Assembly: GCA_900299255.1 (NCBI GenBank)
Contig: OMJB01000124.1
Location: 1 to 41,865 of the forward strand
Direction: 5' to 3'
From: Sphingobacteriales bacterium
Lineage (GTDB): Bacteria; Bacteroidota; Bacteroidia; Chitinophagales; Chitinophagaceae
Length of the DNA: 41,865 nucleotides
The notes beneath the pieces were generated by a model. That model had not been told where the DNA came from and did not search any database. It saw nothing but the letters and a program-made list of their open reading frames with translations. Shown piece after piece: positions 6,565-13,985 of the stretch. The stretch's first letter is position 1. The number at the start of each line of letters is the position of its first letter. The position numbers were made by a program, and so were the translations under genes.

Positions 6565-8895
6565 ATGAAACCTATGAAAATGTTTAGAGGGGTCGCGGCT
6601 TTTTTTTGCTGCCTGCCACTGTTACTGCAGGCACAAACTACTTTTTACCAGCATGATACAACCCTGAAGGTGTATGCCTGGGGCCAGGAGCAGACGCTGG
6701 CCTGGTGCGGCGGCTTTAACAATCCGCAGTTTTCAATGGGCGATATAAACCACGATGGTTTGCAGGACTTAGTTGTGTTTGAACCGTGGAACAGCGTGCG
6801 CACATTTGTGAATATGGGTTCGGCCGGCAATCCTAACTACAGATATGCACCTGAGTATGCGCTGAAGTTTCCGCCGGTATTTGATTATCTGGTATTGGCC
6901 GATTATAACTGCGATGGTATACCTGACTTGTTTAACGAGGGCAATTCGGGATTTGAAGTGTACCGGGGTTACTACAATTCGTCAAACCAGCTTTGTTTTG
7001 TTTTCTACACGGCATTGTACTACAATAATGATCCTATAGTGCATGGCACAGTAAATGCTTTTAACAATCCGGGAGATATACCTGGTATAGTGGATGTAGA
7101 TGGCGATGGTGATCTGGATTTCATCAGCTACGATATATCGGGCGGAAAAATGAACCTGTACATGAACAGGCGTGTGGAGTTGAATCTCCCGTGCGACAGT
7201 ATACACATAGAGCTGAGGGACGAATGCTGGGGTAAGGTGTACCAGGGTTTTTACCGCACACACATTATTCCGTACTATTGCGACAACTCTCGTTTGGGGC
7301 CCGGACCCGGCCCTATGGATGGGGGAGACAAGAAAACGCATTCAGGCAATACGCCCTGCCTGTTTGACTGGGATATGGATGGCGACTACGACTACCTGGA
7401 TGGCAGTGTATCGTTTAACGAAATGACTTTTCTGAAAAATGGAAGGATGGAATTTAATCCTACAGGCCACGACACTATGGTGATGCAGGATACCATGTGG
7501 CAGTCGTTTGCAGGTGGCAAACAAATTGAGTTATCTACTTTTCCCGCTGCTTTTAACGTAGACATAGATCAGGACGGCAAAAAAGATCTGCTGATAGCTC
7601 CAAATGCAGCAGGTGTAGGTTCTGAGAACTATAAGTGTATCTGGTTCTACAAGAACTTTTCGACACCGGGCACACCAGACTGGCGTTTTCAGTCCGATAC
7701 TTTTCTGACAGACAAGACAATTGACCTGGGTACTGCGTCTTACCCGATGTTTTTTGATTACAACAAAGATGGTAATCCCGATCTGTTTATAGGGTCGGAT
7801 GGATATTACCAGACAGGCGGTGGGCTCAAGAGCAGACTATCATATTATCTGAATACAAGTACCACCGGGCATCCATCATATACGTTGCAGACAACGGATT
7901 TTATGGGTTTGTCGGGTGCGAATTTTCGTGGTGCGGCACCTGCATTCGGTGATATTGATGATGATGGTAAGGCAGATATGCTGATAGGTCATGCAGACGG
8001 AACCCTGTCTTACTACAAGAATGCTGCTGCTTTTGATACCGTGGCTCCAAATTGGGTGCTGCAGCTGGCCGTGCTCACAGATATGAATGGAGACACAATA
8101 AATGTGGGTGGGCATGCGGCGCCATTTGTTTACGACATAGACCGGGATGGCAAAAAAGACCTGATATGTGGCAACAGCACAGGTTATCTGGTTTACTACC
8201 AGAACGTGAGTACTGTGCCGGGCACAATAAGCCTGAAGCTAATAAATAGCCAGCTGGGTGGTGCAAAAGCAGATTCGCCCCGTACCAACGGGTGCTACAG
8301 TGCGCCCTATATAGGCAAAATTGACAGTACGGGTGTTGAGTACCTGTTGATGGGCAGCGGATCGGGTATGATATACATATACACTGGCTTTCAATCGGGT
8401 GATACCACCGCCAGATATACCCTGCTGGATAGCAGGTATTCATTTATAGATACTTCCTATTCTGTATTCCTGCATTCCAGCTACGGATGCTTTGATGGGC
8501 TGCGCAGCACGGTGGCTGTGGGTGATGTGAACGGAGATGGCAACTACTACATGGTTGTAGGGAACAACAAGGGTGGTTGCGACCTGTACAAAAGGAAAGT
8601 GTATATCCCGGTAATTGACCACACAGGGGTGGCTAGTGTAAACGCAGATGCCTCGATAAGAGTTTATCCAAATCCGGCAGATGATATGCTGCATGTCTCC
8701 TGGGCAGGAATCGATGAGGGAAGCCTTCAGATCACTGTGCTGAGCATGACTGGGCAGGTGCTGATTACTTTGCCGGTAAATGCCTCGGCAGGACATGCGT
8801 CTATGCCTGTTTTATCGCTGGCTAACGGCATGTATGTATGTGTAGTGCAAAGCGCTGAGGGCAGACACTATAATAAGTTTACTGTGGTTAGGTAG
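6565..8895 (+). CDS. Secreted VCBS/FG-GAP repeat protein with T9SS type A sorting tail
   Basis: 776-aa cell-surface or secreted protein. A signal peptide (MKMFRGVAAFFCCLPLLLQAQ) is followed by at least eight FG-GAP/VCBS blades, each with a calcium-binding DxDxDG-type loop: DINHDG, DYNCDG, DVDGDG, DWDMDG, DIDQDG, DYNKDG, DIDDDG, DIDRDG, DVNGDG. These build an integrin-like beta-propeller. The last ~75 residues, from VYPNPADD near residue 700 to KFTVVR, are a T9SS type A sorting domain, which directs export and surface attachment. ATG 6565 is used; ATG 6574 (MKMFRG) is an equally good start. Function is probably adhesion or binding, with no enzymatic motif. The gene ends only 12 bp from the convergent DinB-like gene, with no terminator seen. 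Confidence 0.9.
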   Translation: MKPMKMFRGVAAFFCCLPLLLQAQTTFYQHDTTLKVYAWGQEQTLAWCGGFNNPQFSMGDINHDGLQDLVVFEPWNSVRTFVNMGSAGNPNYRYAPEYALKFPPVFDYLVLADYNCDGIPDLFNEGNSGFEVYRGYYNSSNQLCFVFYTALYYNNDPIVHGTVNAFNNPGDIPGIVDVDGDGDLDFISYDISGGKMNLYMNRRVELNLPCDSIHIELRDECWGKVYQGFYRTHIIPYYCDNSRLGPGPGPMDGGDKKTHSGNTPCLFDWDMDGDYDYLDGSVSFNEMTFLKNGRMEFNPTGHDTMVMQDTMWQSFAGGKQIELSTFPAAFNVDIDQDGKKDLLIAPNAAGVGSENYKCIWFYKNFSTPGTPDWRFQSDTFLTDKTIDLGTASYPMFFDYNKDGNPDLFIGSDGYYQTGGGLKSRLSYYLNTSTTGHPSYTLQTTDFMGLSGANFRGAAPAFGDIDDDGKADMLIGHADGTLSYYKNAAAFDTVAPNWVLQLAVLTDMNGDTINVGGHAAPFVYDIDRDGKKDLICGNSTGYLVYYQNVSTVPGTISLKLINSQLGGAKADSPRTNGCYSAPYIGKIDSTGVEYLLMGSGSGMIYIYTGFQSGDTTARYTLLDSRYSFIDTSYSVFLHSSYGCFDGLRSTVAVGDVNGDGNYYMVVGNNKGGCDLYKRKVYIPVIDHTGVASVNADASIRVYPNPADDMLHVSWAGIDEGSLQITVLSMTGQVLITLPVNASAGHASMPVLSLANGMYVCVVQSAEGRHYNKFTVVR

Positions 8896-8907
8896 GGGAT
8901 TACTACA

Positions 8908-9465
8908 TTATTTGCTTCTCCACTCATCGGTGAAATCCCGTGGTCCTTTTTCCTGTTCAAACTTTTTTGAATTGTAGTCGCCCGACATGTTTCTGGGTAT
9001 GGAAAGAGAGTTCCATGCAGCGTGGCTGCGCAGCTTGGAGATATATACGATCTGCCCTACGTGGTAGGAGTAGTGAGCAATCTGCCGGTTGATAGCATCC
9101 ATCACCGTTAACCCGTCATTACGGATATATATGATTCTCTCAAGATCGGCATCAGAAATATTGCTGAGGGCATCGAACAGACACTGCCAGCCTTCTTCCC
9201 ATTTCTTCATCAGCTCAGTGCGGGAATAAGTCTCAGGTTCAAATTCTGCATCACGCGTGCGCCAGGGCTTTTCGCCGTCAGTGGTAAGGAAGTCAGTCCA
9301 CCGGCTGAGCATATTGCCCCAAAGATGTTTTACAATATTGCTGATGCTGTTGCTGTCTTCGTTTTGCTGCCAGCTCAGGTCTTTGTCGTCAATCTGAGCA
9401 ATGGCTTTCTCTCCCAGCTGATTGTACATCCTGAATAAACGAGTAGCGCTTTCAATATATTGCAT
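8908..9465 (-). CDS. DinB-like / DUF1572 four-helix protein
   Basis: 185-aa cytoplasmic protein resembling the DinB/DUF1572 superfamily: helical bundle, with three histidines in the spacing expected for a metal site (His47 in IVKHLWGN, His131 and His135 in AHYSYHVGQIVY). Family members include bacillithiol/mycothiol-dependent transferases, but most have no known substrate. It is the last gene of a minus-strand run, 17 bp after the GNAT gene, and so is probably co-transcribed with GNAT, ilvE and the EamA transporter. The joint role is not evident; detoxification is a guess. Confidence 0.75.
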   Translation of the reverse strand: MQYIESATRLFRMYNQLGEKAIAQIDDKDLSWQQNEDSNSISNIVKHLWGNMLSRWTDFLTTDGEKPWRTRDAEFEPETYSRTELMKKWEEGWQCLFDALSNISDADLERIIYIRNDGLTVMDAINRQIAHYSYHVGQIVYISKLRSHAAWNSLSIPRNMSGDYNSKKFEQEKGPRDFTDEWRSK

Positions 9466-9482
9466 ATGCAGTTGTTTAAGTA

Positions 9483-9947
9483 TTATTCTGAGTTGTTCTG
9501 CCGTGCGGTATAAATGCCCGGCCGTGAAATCTCCATCAGTCTTTCGGGAAACTTAGGTTCGTGAAAGCCAAATTTGCGGTAAAGTGCATGAGCATCCAAT
9601 GTTGCCAGTTTGATACCGCGCAGGTTCTTTACCCATTCCAGATCAAATAAGAGTTCCATCATTTTAGACGCCAGCCCTGTGCCTCGGTGCGTTTCTTCTA
9701 CATACACATCGGCCAGGTAGGCAAAGGTCGCGTAGTCGGTGATAAGGCGGCCAAAACCCACCTGCCTTCCGTTTTTGAGCGCACCAATACAAAATGAATT
9801 TTCAAAAGACCGCATGAAAGTGTCTTCCGGGATGCCCTTGGCCCAGTAAGATATTTCACAAAGCCAATGAAACACTTCTGAAGGTTTCATCAGCGATTTG
9901 TCTGTAGTGATGGTGTACCCCTTAAAATCAACAAAGATGTGTTCCAT
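9483..9947 (-). CDS. GNAT family N-acetyltransferase
   Basis: 154-aa acetyltransferase. The acetyl-CoA binding motif A is visible as HRGTGLASKMM (residues 87-97), preceded by the beta strand YLADVYVEE, and the C-terminal YRKFGF (alpha4-beta7 region) is typical for small-molecule acetyltransferases. Substrate is unknown. It lies 28 bp after ilvE and 17 bp before the DinB-like gene, so it belongs to the same probable transcript. Given that neighbourhood, an amino compound is a possible substrate, but this is inference from position only. Confidence 0.8.
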   Translation of the reverse strand: MEHIFVDFKGYTITTDKSLMKPSEVFHWLCEISYWAKGIPEDTFMRSFENSFCIGALKNGRQVGFGRLITDYATFAYLADVYVEETHRGTGLASKMMELLFDLEWVKNLRGIKLATLDAHALYRKFGFHEPKFPERLMEISRPGIYTARQNNSE

Positions 9948-9975
9948 GCCAATACGGATTTTTTGACACTGCTGC

Positions 9976-11025
9976 TCAGATTATAGTATTCCAGCCGTGC
10001 ACATCCGGTGTGTTGCCCTTACGGATGTCAAAGAGGTGTTTTTTAAGCTGGTACATCAGGGCGTCTTCGCCTATGTAGCAATTGTATTCCTTGTGGTGAA
10101 TAGCAATTGTTTTTATTGGGGCCACAACCGCAGCAGTACCCGCACCGAATGCTTCTACACGCTTACCGTCTTCCAGTGCCTCTGCCAGCTCATGACGGCT
10201 AATGCGGCGCTCTTCAACCGCAATGCCTTTTTCTCTTGCAACCGTGAGCAGGGAGTTTCGGGTAACTCCATCCAGTATGGTGCCCGTAAGTGCGGGTGTA
10301 ATCAGAATGCCGTCAATAACAAACATAGCGTTCATGGTACCAGATTCCTCAATATATTCGTGGTGTACGCTGTCTGTCCACAATACCTGGTCGTAGCCAT
10401 CTTCTTTCGCTTTGTGTGTAGGGAAGAAAGCTCCGCCATAATTGCCGCCGCATTTGGTGTCTCCGGTGCCGCCTTCTGCTGCCCGCACATAATCTGTTTC
10501 TACCCTTACCCTGAGCGGCTCGGAGTAATACTGGAAAGCCGGTGAGCAAACCACCATAAACAAATAGTTGTCTGATTCCTTGATTCCAATGCGTGGTTCT
10601 GTGGCAATCATAAATGGCCGGATATATAATGACCCTTCTTCGTCAGACGGTACCCAGTCTGAATCAACTTTTACCAGGCTGGTGATGGCATCGCTAAACA
10701 GGTTTTTGGGTACATGCGGCATACACATTCTACGCAGTGATTTTGAAAATCGCTCATAGTGTTTGTCTATCCGGAACACATTGATTTTACCATCGTTCAT
10801 CATAAAAGCCTTCATGCCTTCAAAAACGGTCTGGCCGTAGTGCAGGCACATGGCCAGCGGGCTCAGGGTCAGGTCGTGAAAGGGGACGACCTGCGCATTC
10901 TGCCATTTGCCTCCGGCATATTCGGCTACAAACATATGTTCGGTTGGTATCTTTCCGAAGGGGAGGGACTTGGTGTCAGTGACCTTTCTTTCGGCCTGCG
11001 TGGTAATTGAGATGACTGGTTCCAT
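9976..11025 (-). CDS. ilvE: Branched-chain amino acid aminotransferase (class IV)
   Basis: 349-aa PLP enzyme that transfers the amino group between glutamate and the keto acids of valine, leucine and isoleucine. The sequence matches the longer BCAT type: YGQTVFEGMKAF near residues 63-74, YIRPFMIATEP near 138-148, the PLP lysine at K191 within GDTKCGGNY, EESGTMNAMFV, and a C-terminal phosphate-binding FGAGTAAVV. The length is normal. It follows the EamA transporter by 28 bp and precedes GNAT by 28 bp, so it looks like the second gene of an operon divergent from a MocR regulator. The context suggests branched-chain or related amino-acid handling under ligand control. Confidence 0.93.
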   Translation of the reverse strand: MEPVISITTQAERKVTDTKSLPFGKIPTEHMFVAEYAGGKWQNAQVVPFHDLTLSPLAMCLHYGQTVFEGMKAFMMNDGKINVFRIDKHYERFSKSLRRMCMPHVPKNLFSDAITSLVKVDSDWVPSDEEGSLYIRPFMIATEPRIGIKESDNYLFMVVCSPAFQYYSEPLRVRVETDYVRAAEGGTGDTKCGGNYGGAFFPTHKAKEDGYDQVLWTDSVHHEYIEESGTMNAMFVIDGILITPALTGTILDGVTRNSLLTVAREKGIAVEERRISRHELAEALEDGKRVEAFGAGTAAVVAPIKTIAIHHKEYNCYIGEDALMYQLKKHLFDIRKGNTPDVHGWNTII

Positions 11026-11053
11026 AAAATTTGTTTTTGTTGGTTTACAATAT

Positions 11054-12010
11054 TTATTCTACCGGCAGGCCTTCTGGGAATGCCTTTTCGGGGACTGGTT
11101 CATTCTGCGATGCTTCTATATGCTGTACCCTGTATCCTTTATTAATTACAAATACACTCACTACAATCGTAATAAAAGCCAGCCCTGTATAGATATTAAT
11201 ATCTTCGTGAAGGAACAGGTACCCTGCAACCACAGCTATCAGTGGATTTACGTATGAATAGATGGTTGCTATGCCCACAGGCAGCACGCTGAGTGCATAC
11301 ATATATGCGGCATAAGCTATGGCCGATCCGAATGTAATGAGATAAATAAGCGCCAGTATGCCTTCGGTATTCCATGGCTGAAAGCCAGCGTAGTTGTCGG
11401 CAAAGGGGCTGATCATCAGCATAAATATGCCGCCGAACAATAGTTGCAGGCCTGAATTGAAAAAAGGGTTGGTGAGCCCGCTCTGCCTTTTATTAATGAG
11501 GCTCCCCAGTGCCCAGCTGGCTGTGGCAATCAGTGTAAGGAAGATGCCGCCCAGGTAAGAGGGTTGTGCCACATCTGCAATATTATGCCTGAATATCAGG
11601 CCCACGCCACAGGTACCCAGCAACAGGCCCATTCCGATCATACTATTGAAATGGTCTTTTTTTGAGGAGAACAGATTGAGCAGCACAGCGAAAATGGGCA
11701 TCATGCTACAGAGCATGGCTGAGACTCCTGTTGATATATACCTCATACCCACGCTTACCAGCCCATTGCCTATGGTGAGCATCAAAAAACCTATCAGCAT
11801 CTGTCGGAGAACGTTCTGGGTACTCAGGTCTTTTTGCTTGTTGATAACGAGTGCGCCAATCATTAATATGATTCCAGCGGCAGCCTGACGGACGCCCGCA
11901 AACAGGAACACTGGATAATGCCGTATGCCCACCCTGATAGCCAGATAGGTTGTGCCCCATGCAACGCAGATGAACACGAGTGCCAGGTATGCTTTTGTCT
12001 GCTTTGTCAT
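11054..12010 (-). CDS. EamA/DMT family transporter (amino acid or metabolite exporter)
   Basis: 318-aa inner-membrane protein with about ten hydrophobic helices arranged as two EamA repeats. The first opens with LVFICVAWGTTYLAIRVG and the second near residue 155 with TLIATASWALGSLINKR, ending in PLIAVVAGYLFLHEDIN. This fits RhaT/YdcZ-like drug/metabolite transporters that export amino acids and related compounds. The ATG at 12010 is the first gene of the minus-strand run EamA-IlvE-GNAT-DinB. It is divergent from the MocR regulator, with a 77-bp shared promoter region. EamA transporters next to MocR regulators are a common pairing, suggesting the regulator controls efflux of its own ligand. 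Confidence 0.88.
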   Translation of the reverse strand: MTKQTKAYLALVFICVAWGTTYLAIRVGIRHYPVFLFAGVRQAAAGIILMIGALVINKQKDLSTQNVLRQMLIGFLMLTIGNGLVSVGMRYISTGVSAMLCSMMPIFAVLLNLFSSKKDHFNSMIGMGLLLGTCGVGLIFRHNIADVAQPSYLGGIFLTLIATASWALGSLINKRQSGLTNPFFNSGLQLLFGGIFMLMISPFADNYAGFQPWNTEGILALIYLITFGSAIAYAAYMYALSVLPVGIATIYSYVNPLIAVVAGYLFLHEDINIYTGLAFITIVVSVFVINKGYRVQHIEASQNEPVPEKAFPEGLPVE

Positions 12011-12034
12011 ATTTCAGGGCAAAAGTGAGAAAAT

Positions 12035-12078
12035 ATTTTGGACAAAACAGATACAATTTCTGTAATTTTGACCATAAC
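12035..12078. promoter_or_regulatory. Candidate MocR operators in the divergent promoter
   Basis: Between the EamA and MocR starts, two direct repeats are visible: ATTTTGGACAAAAC at 12035-12048 and ATTTTGACCATAAC at 12065-12078, identical at 11 of 14 positions and 30 bp apart, about three helical turns. Between them is an inverted repeat ACAGA-N7-TCTGT (12047-12063). MocR/GabR/PdxR proteins are known to bind direct repeats. The second copy overlaps the -7 element of the MocR gene, which would allow autorepression. Confidence 0.55.
12063..12070 (+). promoter_or_regulatory. Candidate -7 element of the MocR gene
   Basis: TAATTTTG matches TAnnTTTG exactly, 17 bp before the ATG at 12088; a TTTG at 12037-12040 could act as the -33 box with a longer 22-nt spacer. 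This position argues against the upstream part of the open frame (from 11980) being translated. Confidence 0.5.
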
Positions 12079-12087
12079 AGTTTTTCT

Positions 12088-13527
12088 ATGAACAAAAGCG
12101 GCACTGGTAAAAGTGAACATCTTTATCTGCAGATAGCAGAGACATTTGAGCATCAGATAATGGATGAGGTGTTAAAAATTGGTGATAAGCTGCCATCTGT
12201 GCGGCTGCTGAGCAAGGAGCACGGAAGCAGCGTCAGTACTATATTGCAGGCATATTACCATCTGGAAGGGAAGGGGTTGGTGGAGTCGAGGCCGCAGTCG
12301 GGATATTATGTTCGGTTCAATCCATCAAAGTTCCCGCGGAAGATTGAAAAGAGCAATCCAGTGCAGGTAGCGAAAACAAAAAATGTGGAAGCGATCATAG
12401 GTGAGGTATATGATGATTTCTCTATGCCGGGTATCACGCGGTTCTCGCTCAGCGTGCCTGCGCCCAACCTGCTGCCGCTGGCCAGGCTGAACAAGGCAAT
12501 GATACAAGCTTTGCGCGACCTGCCAGCAAACGGTACTTCTTATGAGCAGATAAACGGTAACGAACAACTGCGGAGGCAGGTGGCAAGGTGGTCAATGAAC
12601 TGGGGCGGGCATCTGAAGCCAGCCGAAATTATTACAACATCGGGATGTATGAATGCGATAGCGTACTGCCTGATGGCCATTACCAAACCCGGTGATACCA
12701 TAGCAGTGGAGAGCCCTGTGTATTTTGGCGTACTGCGTTTTGCGCAAAGTATTGGGCTGAAGATACTTGAACTACCCACCGACCCTGATACAGGTGTGGA
12801 CCCATCAGATATTAAAAAGGCAATCAGAAATCATTCTGTAAAAGCAGTTTTTCTGGTCACGAACTTCAGTAATCCGCTGGGGTACTGCATGCCCGATGAG
12901 CAGAAGAAGGAAACAGTTACGCTGCTGGCTAAACATGGCATACCACTTATAGAGGACGATTTGTATGGCGATGTGTATTTCGGGAAGACGAGGCCAAGAT
13001 CGTGCAAATCGTATGATGAAGAGGGAAATGTGCTTTGGTGCAGTTCCATTTCAAAGACGCTGGCGCCGGGCTACAGGGTAGGCTGGGTGGCACCAGGCAG
13101 GTATTTTGAAAAGATAAAGCAACTGAAATTGTACCACAGCATAACCAGTGCTACAGCACAGCAGCAGGCTCTGGCCAGCTTTCTGAGTACTGGCAGGTAT
13201 GAACACCACCTGAGAAAACTGCGGCAGACACTGCATGCGAACAGCCTGCAGTTTACCAGGGCAATCGGTGAATATTTTCCGGAGAGTGTGAAGCTCAGCA
13301 CGCCGCAAGGCGGGTTTATTTTGTGGCTGGAGCTGGATAAAAAGATTGATACTTACCACCTGTACCAAGAGGCTATGCAACACAAGATAAGTATTGCGCC
13401 AGGTACCATGTTTACGCTACAGGACAGATACCAGAACTGCATGCGACTGAGCTATGGCATGCAATGGACTAACGAAACAGACAAGGCGCTGAAAAAGCTG
13501 GGCAACCTGGTGAAGGGGATGGTGTAG
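12088..13527 (+). CDS. MocR-type regulator (GntR wHTH fused to class I aminotransferase domain)
   Basis: 479-aa transcription factor. Residues about 8-75 form a GntR-type winged helix (LYLQIAETFEHQIMDEVLKIGDKLPSVR..LS), followed by a linker and a type I aminotransferase fold from about 110 to the end. The PLP lysine is K323 (SSISKTLAPGYRVGW), and SNPLGYCMP and DDLYGDVYF are intact, so PLP binding is expected. The open frame continues upstream to 11980, but those residues have no family match and overlap the promoter; ATG 12088 starts right at the domain. Divergent from EamA-ilvE and likely their regulator. The ligand is unknown; PdxR and GabR are studied relatives. Confidence 0.92.
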   Translation: MNKSGTGKSEHLYLQIAETFEHQIMDEVLKIGDKLPSVRLLSKEHGSSVSTILQAYYHLEGKGLVESRPQSGYYVRFNPSKFPRKIEKSNPVQVAKTKNVEAIIGEVYDDFSMPGITRFSLSVPAPNLLPLARLNKAMIQALRDLPANGTSYEQINGNEQLRRQVARWSMNWGGHLKPAEIITTSGCMNAIAYCLMAITKPGDTIAVESPVYFGVLRFAQSIGLKILELPTDPDTGVDPSDIKKAIRNHSVKAVFLVTNFSNPLGYCMPDEQKKETVTLLAKHGIPLIEDDLYGDVYFGKTRPRSCKSYDEEGNVLWCSSISKTLAPGYRVGWVAPGRYFEKIKQLKLYHSITSATAQQQALASFLSTGRYEHHLRKLRQTLHANSLQFTRAIGEYFPESVKLSTPQGGFILWLELDKKIDTYHLYQEAMQHKISIAPGTMFTLQDRYQNCMRLSYGMQWTNETDKALKKLGNLVKGMV

Positions 13528-13705
13528 GAAATAGGGGGGGAATTTGGAAATAGTAGTTAGGAGTGTGGAATTCTGTACTTATTGCTATCGGGATGTAATT
13601 TGTATGTTTATGCGGTTAACAACAAAAGGCCTGAATTTATTAATGATGCTGAAAGTTGTATTTATTGCATATTATTTTTATTTTTACCCAACAAATGTTC
13701 AGACA

Positions 13706-13831
13706 ATGAAAGCACGTATAATAACAGTTATTGCCCTTTTGGTTATTTTATTTCAGATGAGTAGCTGTGCCCACCGCCAGTTCCCGGCTACTTACCACCA
13801 CGGCAACAACGGGCAGTCTAAGTTTTATTAA
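13706..13831 (+). CDS. Small lipoprotein, 41 aa
   Basis: Short gene inside a longer open frame. ATG 13706 gives a signal sequence of the lipoprotein type (MKARIITVIALLVILFQMSSC), with the lipid-modified Cys at about residue 21, followed by a 20-residue mature peptide rich in His and Gly. A strong terminator follows 43 bp after the stop, consistent with an independent small transcript. Very small lipoproteins of this kind are common in Bacteroidota and have no assigned function. The frame upstream of 13706 looks non-coding. Confidence 0.6.
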   Translation: MKARIITVIALLVILFQMSSCAHRQFPATYHHGNNGQSKFY

Positions 13832-13874
13832 GAACGGGTGGTTGCCTTGAGGTAACTCAAATTCAGATATTTTG

Positions 13875-13904
13875 AGCCTTCCGCTGTTGCGGAGGGCTTT
13901 TTTT
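13875..13904 (+). terminator. Rho-independent terminator after the small lipoprotein
   Basis: Arms AGCCTTCCGC and GCGGAGGGCT pair over 10 bp with one G-U wobble around a TGTT loop, followed by a run of six to seven T. It is oriented for the plus strand; no U-tract is seen in the other direction. Confidence 0.9.
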
Positions 13905-13985
13905 ATAGGATTTTTCCAATTGCTAAGCCGCTCTGACATTTTCTTTGAACGGTATACGATTTTTTGCGCGTTTGAAGTGCTTTTA

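Noticed and set aside
11980-12087. N-terminal extension of the MocR frame
   Set aside because: Overlaps the divergent promoter, its -7 element and repeats; the added residues do not belong to the wHTH domain.
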